DNA of 18,181 nucleotides from Lachnospiraceae bacterium (GTDB lineage Bacteria; Bacillota; Clostridia; Lachnospirales; Lachnospiraceae): assembly GCA_009774375.1 (NCBI GenBank), contig VSNO01000092.1, positions 1 through 18,181 on the forward strand. The letters are read 5' to 3'. Positions 6,862 through 13,755 of this stretch are shown in pieces (the stretch's first letter is position 1; each line of letters opens with the position of its first letter). A program made the translations under genes and the position numbers. The notes under the pieces were generated by a model. That model made no database searches. It saw only the letters and a list, made by a program, of their open reading frames with translations, and was not told the DNA's origin.

Positions 6862-6955
6862 CTCATTTGTGAAAAAATCTGTGATGTCACTGCTCTAGCA
6901 TGAACAGCAGTTTTGCGATACGCTTTAATGAAGATGGAAAAGGAGTATGATGAAG

Positions 6956-8152
6956 ATGGAGAACCAGTATAACAAGACGATCACCGCCTGCTTTGTGGGA
7001 TACATCGTGCAGGCGGTGGTCAACAATTTTACGCCGCTGTTGTTTTTATTTTTTCAGAGGAGCTATCACATTCCGCTCTCGCAGATCACGCTGCTGGTGA
7101 CGTTTAATTTTGGCATTCAGTTGCTGGTCGACCTTGTGTCTGTCGGATTTGTGGATAAGATCGGGTATCGCGCGTCGATGATCATGGCGCATGTTCTGGC
7201 TGCTGCGGGGCTGATCCTGCTCACGATCCTGCCGGAGGTTCTGCCGTCTCCCTTTGCAGGGATCCTGATCGCTGTGATGATCTACGCGGTCGGCGGAGGG
7301 CTGCTGGAAGTCCTCGTCAGTCCGGTGGTGGAGGCGTGCCCTTCTGACAATAAGGAAAAGGCGATGAGTATGCTGCATTCATTTTACTGTTGGGGATATG
7401 CCGGGGTCGTGCTGCTCTCGACGCTGTTTTTCCATGTGGCAGGCATCGGAAACTGGAAGATCCTGGCTCTGATCTGGGCGCTCATTCCGATCGGAAACGC
7501 GTTTGCCTTCGCGAGCGTTCCCATGGCGCCATTGATCGAGGATGGCGAATCAGGACTGCAGCTGAAGGAGCTGTTCGGGCTGAAAATATTCTGGGTACTG
7601 CTGGTCATGATGATCTGCGCGGGGGCGAGCGAGCAGGCGGTGAGCCAGTGGGCTTCGACGTTTGCGGAGAAAGGGCTCGGGATCTCCAAGACGGCAGGTG
7701 ATCTGGCGGGACCGCTGGCGTTTGCCCTTCTGATGGGAACGTCCAGACTGTTTTACGGCAGATACGGGGACCGGATCGATCTGGATCGTTTTATGGTGTA
7801 CAGCTGCTGTCTGTGTATCCTGTCCTATCTGGGGATCTCCCTGCTGCCCATGCTTCAGCTCAGTCTGGCCGCCTGTGCTGTCTGCGGGCTGTCGGTCGGG
7901 ATCATGTGGCCGGGGACGTTCAGCAAGGCGTCCGCGGCGCTGCCAAAGGGCGGGACAGCGATGTTCGCGCTGCTGGCTCTGGGCGGGGATATCGGCTGTT
8001 CGGGAGGTCCTACGCTGGTCGGAATGGTGTCGGGCGCGCTGGGCGATGACCTGAAAATGGGGGTTCTGGCGGGGATCCTTTTTCCGGTGCTGCTGCTTGC
8101 GGGGGTGATCCTTTGTGGGAAGACGAAGAAAGAAATCATAAAAAACTCTTGA
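6956..8152 (+). CDS. Major facilitator superfamily (MFS) transporter
   Basis: About 398 residues, almost wholly hydrophobic in a twelve-segment pattern with a central polar break near 200-210 (EDGESGLQLKELFGLKIFW), the size and layout of an MFS permease of the plasma membrane. Short charged loops include DKIGYRAS after the second helix pair, the MFS loop 2-3 position, and FYGRYGDRIDLDRF at the equivalent place in the second half. In-frame ATGs lie at 6947, 6950 and 6956; AGGAG ends at 6945, so 6956 (10-nt spacing) is favoured. It is probably controlled by the divergent AraC regulator, whose cupin sensor hints at a sugar or related small molecule as substrate. No terminator is visible before the aspS promoter, whose -35 overlaps this gene's stop codon. 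Confidence 0.85.
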   Translation: MENQYNKTITACFVGYIVQAVVNNFTPLLFLFFQRSYHIPLSQITLLVTFNFGIQLLVDLVSVGFVDKIGYRASMIMAHVLAAAGLILLTILPEVLPSPFAGILIAVMIYAVGGGLLEVLVSPVVEACPSDNKEKAMSMLHSFYCWGYAGVVLLSTLFFHVAGIGNWKILALIWALIPIGNAFAFASVPMAPLIEDGESGLQLKELFGLKIFWVLLVMMICAGASEQAVSQWASTFAEKGLGISKTAGDLAGPLAFALLMGTSRLFYGRYGDRIDLDRFMVYSCCLCILSYLGISLLPMLQLSLAACAVCGLSVGIMWPGTFSKASAALPKGGTAMFALLALGGDIGCSGGPTLVGMVSGALGDDLKMGVLAGILFPVLLLAGVILCGKTKKEIIKNS

Positions 8153-8177
8153 AATCAATTTTGACATGTGCTATCCT
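8149..8177 (+). promoter_or_regulatory. Predicted promoter of the aspS/gat operon
   Basis: TTGAAA (8149-8154), 17-bp spacer, TATCCT (8172-8177) preceded by TGC (extended -10). The -35 overlaps the transporter stop codon. Transcription would begin near 8184, directly before the T-box leader. Confidence 0.55.
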
Positions 8178-8183
8178 AAGAAA

Positions 8184-8508
8184 AAGTTGATCGCGAGATG
8201 AACTTTTCCTGGAATAGAAATGAACTATATTGATGAAAATGCCATGAAGGAGACTCTTGCCAATGAAAACGACAGGAAGACGGCGTCACCGACTGAGAGC
8301 GCTGTCCGCGGAAGCTGGCGAAGGGAACACTCCGGAGCAGATGATCTGAAACGGCGTTCTGTTTGCAGACACCTTATTAGGATCATACGTGGACGCGCGT
8401 TAAGCGTGAGAGAGGACAAAGCTTTTTGGGTTTTGTCAATGCGGGTGGTACCGCGGGTATATTTCAGATTATCCGTCCCGGAATACATTTTGTATTCCGG
8501 GATTTTTT
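8184..8508 (+). promoter_or_regulatory. T-box riboswitch leader upstream of aspS
   Basis: The strongest sign is the T-box core TGCGGGTGGTACCGCGG at about 8440-8456, which holds the GGTGG that pairs with an uncharged tRNA NCCA end. It is followed by a terminator at 8476-8508. Upstream, TTAGGATCATACG...GCGTTA (about 8376-8406) fits the conserved stem IIA/B pseudoknot, and CCGGAGCAGATGATCTGAAAC (split around 8332-8352) fits the 3' side of stem I. T-boxes let transcription through when the matching tRNA is uncharged. The specifier is not certain: AAC (8350-8352, after TGA) would mean tRNA-Asn, which suits a gatCAB operon. The leader's 5' end is inferred from the promoter. Confidence 0.85.
8476..8508 (+). 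terminator. T-box intrinsic terminator
   Basis: TCCCGGAATACA (8476-8487) pairs perfectly with 8491-8502 around a TTT loop, followed by six T (8503-8508). It would compete with the T-box antiterminator at 8440-8457. Confidence 0.9.
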
Positions 8509-8510
8509 CA

Positions 8511-8598
8511 TGCACACGGGCGTCCAGAGGAAAATGTCAGCATGAGCTGACGGACGCCCGGCGCACGAGCAGGGGAAGATGGTTCTTCCCTGCTTGAT
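8511..8598. repeat. Structured repeat, unit 1 of a tandem pair
   Basis: An 88-bp unit. Parts in order: TGCACA; outer stem CGGGCGTCC (8517-8525) with GGACGCCCG (8552-8560); a one-sided AGAGGAAAAT bulge (8526-8535); inner stem GTCAGC/GCTGAC (8536-8541, 8546-8551) with an ATGA loop; linker GCGCAC; second hairpin GAGCAG-g-GGAAGA (8567-8579), loop TGGT, TCTTCC-CTGCTT (8584-8595) with a bulged g; then GAT. Unit 2 has the same plan with different stem bases. I do not recognise a named family. Confidence 0.8.
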
Positions 8599-8685
8599 TG
8601 CACGACCCGTGCAGAGGAAATATGCCGCTAAGGCGGCGCACGGGTCGCACGCGAGCAGTGGAAGATGGTTCTTCCCTGCTCGATT
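8599..8685. repeat. Structured repeat, unit 2 of a tandem pair
   Basis: An 87-bp unit directly abutting unit 1. Outer stem GACCCGTGC (8604-8612) with GCACGGGTC (8638-8646), bulge AGAGGAAATAT (8613-8623), inner stem GCCGC/GCGGC (8624-8628, 8633-8637) with TAAG loop, linker GCACGC, second hairpin GAGCAG-t-GGAAGA (8653-8665), loop TGGT, TCTTCC-CTGCTC (8670-8681), then GAT. Outer and inner stems differ from unit 1 yet stay fully paired, while the AGAGGAAA bulge and TGGT loop are unchanged. It ends about 10 nt before the aspS ribosome site, so both units are in the aspS leader downstream of the T-box. Confidence 0.8.
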
Positions 8686-8707
8686 CATCAAAAAAGGAGG
8701 ATTTGAG

Positions 8708-10444
8708 ATGTACAGAGACATTACGATGAAAGAGATCAGTGAACAGCATATCGGGCAGACGCTGCAGGTGGCGGGCTGGGTGGAGAATATCCGCGACCAC
8801 GGCGGCGTGTCCTTTGTCGATCTGCGGGACATGTACGGGATCCTGCAGGTGGTCATGAGGGACACGTCCCTTCTGGACGGCATCACGAAAGAAATGTGCC
8901 TCTCGATCGAAGGGATCGTGGAAAAGAGGGACGAGGACACCTACAACCCGAGGATCCCGACAGGCACGATCGAGCTGGAGGCAGGGAAAGTGACGGTGCT
9001 CGGAAAAGTGTATCATCAGCTTCCGTTTGAGATCATGACTTCGAAGGAGACGCGGGAGGACGTCCGTTTAAAGTACCGCTATCTGGATCTGCGAAATGCG
9101 AAAGTGAAGGACAATATCATCTTCCGTTCGCAGGTGATCAGTTTTCTGCGGCAGAAGATGACAGAGATGGGATTTCTGGAGATCCAGACGCCGATCCTGT
9201 GCGCATCGTCACCGGAGGGCGCGCGCGACTACATTGTCCCGTCCAGAAAGTATAAAGGAAAATTTTATGCGCTCCCGCAGGCGCCGCAGCAGTACAAACA
9301 GTTGTTGATGGCATCAGGTTTTGATAAATATTTTCAGATCGCGCCGTGCTTCCGTGACGAGGACGCGCGCGCGGACCGCTCGCCGGGAGAGTTTTATCAG
9401 CTTGATTTCGAGATGAGCTTCGCCACGCAGGAAGATGTGTTCCGGGCGGGGGAGGAAGTGCTGTCTGCCACATTTGAGAAGTTTGCGCCGGAGGGGTATG
9501 CGGTGACAAAAGCGCCGTATCCGGTCATCAGTTACCGGCAGGCGATGCTGGAATTTGGCACGGATAAGCCGGATCTGAGAAATCCGCTGCGCATCATCGA
9601 TGTGACAGACTTTTTCCAGAAGTGCTCGTTCAAACCGTTTATCGGCAGGACAGTGCGGGCGATCCGGGTGCACGCGGAGATGTCAAAAGGTTTTCACGAG
9701 AAGCTTTTGGGCTTTGCAACCGGTATGGGAATGGGGGGACTCGGCTATCTGGAAGTTGCGGAGGATATGACGTACAGGGGGCCGATCGACAAGTTCATTC
9801 CCGATGCGCTGAAACCGGAGCTTGCCGCGGCAGCAGGACTGGAGGCAGGCGACACGATCTTTTTTATAGCAGACAGGGAAGAACGGGCAAACTACTATGC
9901 GGGGCAGCTTCGCATCGAGCTTGGCGACAAGCTGGATCTGTGCGAGAAAAATGCATACCGTTTCTGCTATATCAATGATTTCCCGATGTATGAGCTCGAT
10001 CCGCAGACGAAACAGATTGGCTTTACACACAACCCGTTTTCCATGCCGCAGGGCGGTTTGGAGGCATTAAACAGTGAGAACCCGCTGGATATCCTGGCAT
10101 ACCAGTATGATATCGTGTGCAACGGTGTCGAGCTCTCGAGCGGCGCGGTCAGAAACCACGACATGGAGATCATGGTGAAGGCGTTTGAGATCGCAGGCTA
10201 TGACGAGGAGACGTTAAAGTCAAAGTTTGGCGCGCTCTATCAGGCATTCCAGTTCGGTGCGCCGCCGCACGCGGGCATGGCGCCGGGCATTGACAGGATG
10301 CTCATGCTGCTGAAAAATGAGGAGAACATCAGGGAGGTCATCGCGTTCCCGATGAGCGGTTCCGCGCAGGATCTGATGTGCGGTGCGCCGAACGACGTCA
10401 CGGAACAGCAGCTACGGGAAGTGCACATTAAGATCAGGGATTAA
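8708..10444 (+). CDS. aspS: Aspartyl-tRNA synthetase, possibly non-discriminating (Asp/Asn)
   Basis: This 578-residue bacterial-type AspRS starts at ATG 8708 behind a strong AAAGGAGG. The N-terminal OB-fold anticodon domain (1-105) is followed by the class II catalytic core: RYLDLRN near 135, FLEIQTPIL, the flipping-loop region SSPEGARDYIVPSR, motif 2 FRDEDARADRSPGEFYQLDFEMSF (described by its ends), the GAD insert (about 290-410) and motif 3 GAPPHAGMAPGIDRML. It charges tRNA-Asp with aspartate. Residue 31 in RDHGG is His, as in Pseudomonas aeruginosa AspRS, where His31 helps accept tRNA-Asn; strict AspRSs usually have Leu. With gatC, gatA and gatB downstream, it probably also makes Asp-tRNA-Asn for amidation. 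It is controlled by the T-box leader. Confidence 0.95.
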   Translation: MYRDITMKEISEQHIGQTLQVAGWVENIRDHGGVSFVDLRDMYGILQVVMRDTSLLDGITKEMCLSIEGIVEKRDEDTYNPRIPTGTIELEAGKVTVLGKVYHQLPFEIMTSKETREDVRLKYRYLDLRNAKVKDNIIFRSQVISFLRQKMTEMGFLEIQTPILCASSPEGARDYIVPSRKYKGKFYALPQAPQQYKQLLMASGFDKYFQIAPCFRDEDARADRSPGEFYQLDFEMSFATQEDVFRAGEEVLSATFEKFAPEGYAVTKAPYPVISYRQAMLEFGTDKPDLRNPLRIIDVTDFFQKCSFKPFIGRTVRAIRVHAEMSKGFHEKLLGFATGMGMGGLGYLEVAEDMTYRGPIDKFIPDALKPELAAAAGLEAGDTIFFIADREERANYYAGQLRIELGDKLDLCEKNAYRFCYINDFPMYELDPQTKQIGFTHNPFSMPQGGLEALNSENPLDILAYQYDIVCNGVELSSGAVRNHDMEIMVKAFEIAGYDEETLKSKFGALYQAFQFGAPPHAGMAPGIDRMLMLLKNEENIREVIAFPMSGSAQDLMCGAPNDVTEQQLREVHIKIRD

Positions 10445-10453
10445 AAAAAGTAT

Positions 10454-11206
10454 ATGTTTGACGTAAATATTTTTCGTTTTATTGAGGGAGCAAAACGGGC
10501 TCAGGGGCTAACTGTTATTATTGATGTTTTCAGGGCTTTTTCGCTGGAATGTTATTTGTATGACATGGATGTGGAACGGATACGCCCCGTGGGAACGATC
10601 GAAGAAGCATGTTCTCTCAAACACGATATTCAAAACAGTGTTCTTATAGGCGAACGACATGGTAAAAAGTGTGACGGATTTGATTATGGAAATTCACCAT
10701 CGTCTATTTTGAGGAAGGACGTGGCCGGAAAGACGATTATACATACTACCAGTGCGGGAACGCAGGGAATTGTCAATGCTGTCCATGCGAGTGAAATCAT
10801 CACAGGAAGTCTGGTTAATGCAAAAGCGGTAGCCGAATATATCATTTCCAGGCAACCACAAATGGTTTCTCTGGTATGTATGGGTAATGGCGGAGTAAGA
10901 TTGGCGCCGGAGGATGAATTGTGTGCAGAGTATATTAAAAGTATTTTGGAAGGCAGGGAATTTTTAGACATGGAACAGAAGATCAACAGTTTAAAAAGGA
11001 ATGGCGGCGAACATTTCTTTGATAAATCCAGACAGAATATCTTCCCTGAAGCTGATTTCTACATGTGTGTAAAATATAACAAATTTCCTTTTGTAATTAC
11101 AATTGATAAGGATGAAATTGGGTTTATTGCAAATAGGAAAAATGTACTGGAAGAAACTACAGCAACGCTTTCCGCACAGGTTAAACGCCCACTGGAGCGT
11201 GTTTGA
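10454..11206 (+). CDS. ComB-like (2-phosphosulfolactate phosphatase family) protein
   Basis: This 250-residue protein matches the ComB family in length and in order of motifs: VIIDVFRAFS near 21-30 (family VVIDVLRAT), GERHGKKCDGFDYGNSP at 66-82, and HTTSAGTQGI at 97-106 (family TTNGT-like). ComB hydrolyses 2-phosphosulfolactate in coenzyme M synthesis, but many bacteria with homologues do not make coenzyme M, so the role here is open. The gene is visibly AT-richer than aspS and gatCAB and has a weak ribosome site (AGGG about 13 nt upstream). It lies 9 bp after aspS and 33 bp before gatC, so it rides on the T-box transcript. It looks like a later insertion into an aspS-gatCAB operon. Confidence 0.75.
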   Translation: MFDVNIFRFIEGAKRAQGLTVIIDVFRAFSLECYLYDMDVERIRPVGTIEEACSLKHDIQNSVLIGERHGKKCDGFDYGNSPSSILRKDVAGKTIIHTTSAGTQGIVNAVHASEIITGSLVNAKAVAEYIISRQPQMVSLVCMGNGGVRLAPEDELCAEYIKSILEGREFLDMEQKINSLKRNGGEHFFDKSRQNIFPEADFYMCVKYNKFPFVITIDKDEIGFIANRKNVLEETTATLSAQVKRPLERV

Positions 11207-11239
11207 AAAATGCCCAAAATGCGGCATGGGGAGGTTAAT

Positions 11240-11533
11240 ATGGCAAATGTGATTACGGACGAGACGATCGAGTATGTAGGGATCCTCGCCAAGCTGGAGC
11301 TTTCGGACGAGGAGAAAGAGCAGGCGAAGAAGGATATGGGGCGTATGCTCGACTATATCGACAAGCTGGCAGAACTTGACACGGCGGGCATCGAGCCGAT
11401 GTCGCATGTATTTCCGGTGCAGAACGTGTTCCGCGAGGACGTGGTGACAAACGGCGACGAGAGTGAGAAAACATTGAGGAACGCACCCGGCGAGAAGGAT
11501 AATATGTTCGTGGTGCCGAAGACGTTTGAATAA
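11240..11533 (+). CDS. gatC: Asp/Glu-tRNA amidotransferase subunit C
   Basis: This 97-residue protein has the GatC pattern: ITDETIEYVGILAKLEL at the start, LDYIDKLAELDTAGIEPMSHV in the middle (family L-ELDT..V.P..H), then an LRNAPGEKDNMFVVPKTFE tail matching the GatC end that wraps around GatA. GatC stabilises the GatCAB complex, which converts misacylated Asp-tRNA-Asn and Glu-tRNA-Gln to Asn- and Gln-tRNA. The ATG at 11240 has GGAGG 5 nt upstream; an in-frame start at 11210 would add a non-family extension. It is separated from gatA by about 0.76 kb that contains a decayed Rpn-family gene, whereas gatC and gatA usually adjoin. Confidence 0.95.
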   Translation: MANVITDETIEYVGILAKLELSDEEKEQAKKDMGRMLDYIDKLAELDTAGIEPMSHVFPVQNVFREDVVTNGDESEKTLRNAPGEKDNMFVVPKTFE

Positions 11534-11613
11534 AGCACAAAAATGTTACAGTTCGCCCGCCTATCAATGTAGTGAAAAGTGTGCGCCAAATTGATAAAGG
11601 CTTTAGCTTTTAG

Positions 11614-12222
11614 AAAAATAAACCGACAGGTTATCATCTGTCCAACCGTGCTATATTTTATGCGTGCAGGCTGATCAGTGCACAGAAGCAGAGGGAATTC
11701 GAACATATGAAGTTCGACAACATGGTAAAAGTGTACTCTATCTGGATTGTTGCGAATATGGAGAGTAACAGTGTGAACCATATTCATTTTGTACAGGATA
11801 CCCTGTATGGTACGTACAAGTGGACAGGAGATACAAATGTGATAAACATTGTGATTGCAGGAATAACTGGAAAACCTGATGAATTGGGGGAAGAGATCGA
11901 TCCGGCGGAAGCAGACAGCATGGAGCTGTGCCGGATGCTCAATACGCTGTTCGCTGTGAAGTTAGATAACAGGATGCGGTTCCAAATGCTGGCAGATGAC
12001 TTTGGCATAGATATCGATAAGGGGTTAAGGGAGGAAGTGGAAGCGATGTGCAATTTAGGACAGGGATTATTAGAGAAAGGTGTCAATAAAGCGCAGGAGG
12101 AAGCCATTATCAATTTCTACAAAGTGGGAGTTAATGTGACTGTGATCGCACAGGCCATGGGCAAAACTGAGGAAGAGATTAAAAAAGTACTGACAGATCA
12201 TGGCGTGAATCTTGATCACTGA
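11614..12222 (+). pseudogene. 5'-truncated PD-(D/E)XK (Rpn/transposase-family) remnant
   Basis: An open stretch follows an in-frame TAG at 11611-11613 and reads KNKPTGYHLSNRAIFYACRL, then ISAQKQREFEH, the mid-part of the PD-(D/E)XK family transposase (PF12784-like) proteins, continuing through MVKVYSIWIV, INIVIAGITGKPDE, and the family's MCNLGQGLLEKG segment. The N-terminal catalytic core is missing. An ATG at 11707 gives 171 residues and may still be used, but its ribosome site is poor. A second ATG at 12046 has AAGGGAGG 11 nt upstream and would make a 58-residue C-terminal piece. It is AT-richer than gatC and gatA and separates them. It could be dead, or kept only for the C-terminal part. 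Confidence 0.65.
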
Positions 12223-12253
12223 TACTTTTTGCAGAAGGATGCTATTCGGTTTA

Positions 12254-12278
12254 GAAGAACCCGTGACGGCGGTTCTTC
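12254..12278 (+). other. Hairpin in the gatA leader
   Basis: GAAGAACC (12254-12261) pairs perfectly with GGTTCTTC (12271-12278) around a 9-nt loop, ending a few bases before the gatA ribosome site (GGAG at about 12284). No T-run follows, so it is not a terminator. It may affect mRNA stability or gatA translation. Confidence 0.45.
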
Positions 12279-12294
12279 GGAATGGAGATTGCGT

Positions 12295-13755
12295 ATGGAT
12301 ATTTTGGAATACAGCGCCGTGGAGCTTTCCGCGGCGATCAGGGAGGGGAAGGTCACTGCGACAGATGCGATGGAGGCGGTGCTTGCAAGGATCGATGCGA
12401 GAGAAAAGGACATCAATGCGTATGTGACAGTCGACAGGGAACAGGCACTGAGAGCGGCGGCGTCCGTGCAGGAAAAAATTGAAAAAGGCGAGCTGACAGG
12501 ACCGCTCGCGGGTGTGCCTGTGGCGGTGAAGGACAATATGTGCACAGAAGGCATGCTGACAACCTGCTCCTCTAAGATATTGGAGAATTTTGTTCCGACT
12601 TTTTCGGCGGAGGCGGTGGTCAATCTCGGGAAAGCGGGCGCTGTGATCATCGGAAAGACCAACATGGACGAGTTTGCGATGGGCTCCACGACGGAGACTT
12701 CCGCTTACGGCGTGACGAGAAATCCGTGGAACACGGCGCATGTGCCGGGCGGCTCGTCAGGCGGTTCTGCGGCGGCTGTGGCGGCGGGGGAGTGCTTCTT
12801 CGCACTCGGTTCGGATACGGGCGGCTCGATCAGACAGCCGGCGTCGTTCTGCGGTGTGGTCGGGTTAAAGCCGACGTACGGTACAGTCTCGCGCTACGGA
12901 CTGATCGCGTACGGTTCCTCGCTCGACCAGATCGGACCGCTGACAAAGAACGTGACAGACTGTGCGGCGGTGCTGGAGCTGATCGCCTCCCACGACACGA
13001 AGGACTCGACATCGGTCAGGCGGGAGGACACGGATTTCACATCTGCGCTGGTCGATGATGTCAGGGGCATGAAGATCGGCATTCCGAGGGATTATCTTGG
13101 CGATGGGCTCGACGCGGAAGTGAAGGAAGCAGTACTGGCGGCGGCAAAGGTACTGGAGGAAAAGGGCGCTGTCGTCGAGGAGTTTGACTTAAGCCTTGTC
13201 GAGTACGCGATCCCGGCGTATTACACGATCGCGGCGGCGGAGGCGAGCTCGAACCTGGAGCGGTTTGATGGGGTAAAATATGGATATAGGACATCTTCGT
13301 ATGAGGGGCTTCACAACATGTACAAAAAAACGCGCTCCGAGGGCTTTGGCGCGGAGGTAAAGCGCAGGATCATGCTCGGCTCGTTCGTGCTCAGTTCCGG
13401 ATATTATGATGCTTATTATTTAAAGGCGCTGAAAGTGAAAGCCATGATCAAAAAGGCGTTTGACGACGCTTTTGCCAGATATGATCTGATCCTTGGACCG
13501 GTGGCGCCCACGACTGCGCCAAGGCTGGGAGAGAGCCTGTCAGATCCGTTAAAGATGTATCTCGGCGATATCTACACGATATCCGTGAACCTTGCAGGGC
13601 TTCCCGGAATCTCGGTTCCATGCGGAAAAGATACAAAGGGGCTGCCGATCGGACTGCAGATGATCGCGGACAGTTTTCAGGAAAAGAAGCTGATACAGGC
13701 GGCGTACACCTACGAGAAAACGAAAGGGGGTGTGGAAAATGGCAAAGCAATATGA
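12295..13755 (+). CDS. gatA: Asp/Glu-tRNA amidotransferase subunit A (amidase)
   Basis: This 486-residue protein is a full-length GatA of the amidase-signature family. The catalytic triad falls at the positions known from Staphylococcus aureus GatA: Lys79 in VAVKDN, cis-Ser154 in PGGSSGGSAA, and Ser178 in GSDTGGSIR. The subunit releases ammonia from glutamine (or asparagine) and sends it through a channel to GatB. The ATG at 12295 has GGAG 7 nt upstream; longer in-frame starts give a non-family extension. Its 3' end overlaps gatB by 17 bp, typical of tight coupling between the two large subunits. Confidence 0.97.
   Translation: MDILEYSAVELSAAIREGKVTATDAMEAVLARIDAREKDINAYVTVDREQALRAAASVQEKIEKGELTGPLAGVPVAVKDNMCTEGMLTTCSSKILENFVPTFSAEAVVNLGKAGAVIIGKTNMDEFAMGSTTETSAYGVTRNPWNTAHVPGGSSGGSAAAVAAGECFFALGSDTGGSIRQPASFCGVVGLKPTYGTVSRYGLIAYGSSLDQIGPLTKNVTDCAAVLELIASHDTKDSTSVRREDTDFTSALVDDVRGMKIGIPRDYLGDGLDAEVKEAVLAAAKVLEEKGAVVEEFDLSLVEYAIPAYYTIAAAEASSNLERFDGVKYGYRTSSYEGLHNMYKKTRSEGFGAEVKRRIMLGSFVLSSGYYDAYYLKALKVKAMIKKAFDDAFARYDLILGPVAPTTAPRLGESLSDPLKMYLGDIYTISVNLAGLPGISVPCGKDTKGLPIGLQMIADSFQEKKLIQAAYTYEKTKGGVENGKAI

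Noticed and set aside
8160..8177. TTGACA near 8160 as the -35 of the aspS promoter
   Set aside because: It is only about 6 bp from TATCCT and has no good -10 at 16-18 bp; TTGAAA at 8149 has a 17-bp spacer.
8220..8597. 125-codon open frame over the T-box leader
   Set aside because: It overlaps the T-box core and terminator, and its translation has no protein-like pattern.
8579..8707. 43-codon N-terminal extension of aspS
   Set aside because: It reads through repeat unit 2, matches no AspRS N-terminus, and the ATG at 8708 has a strong ribosome site and the family start.
12070..12741. Long minus-strand frame opposite gatA
   Set aside because: It is antisense to the gatA catalytic region and has low-quality composition.
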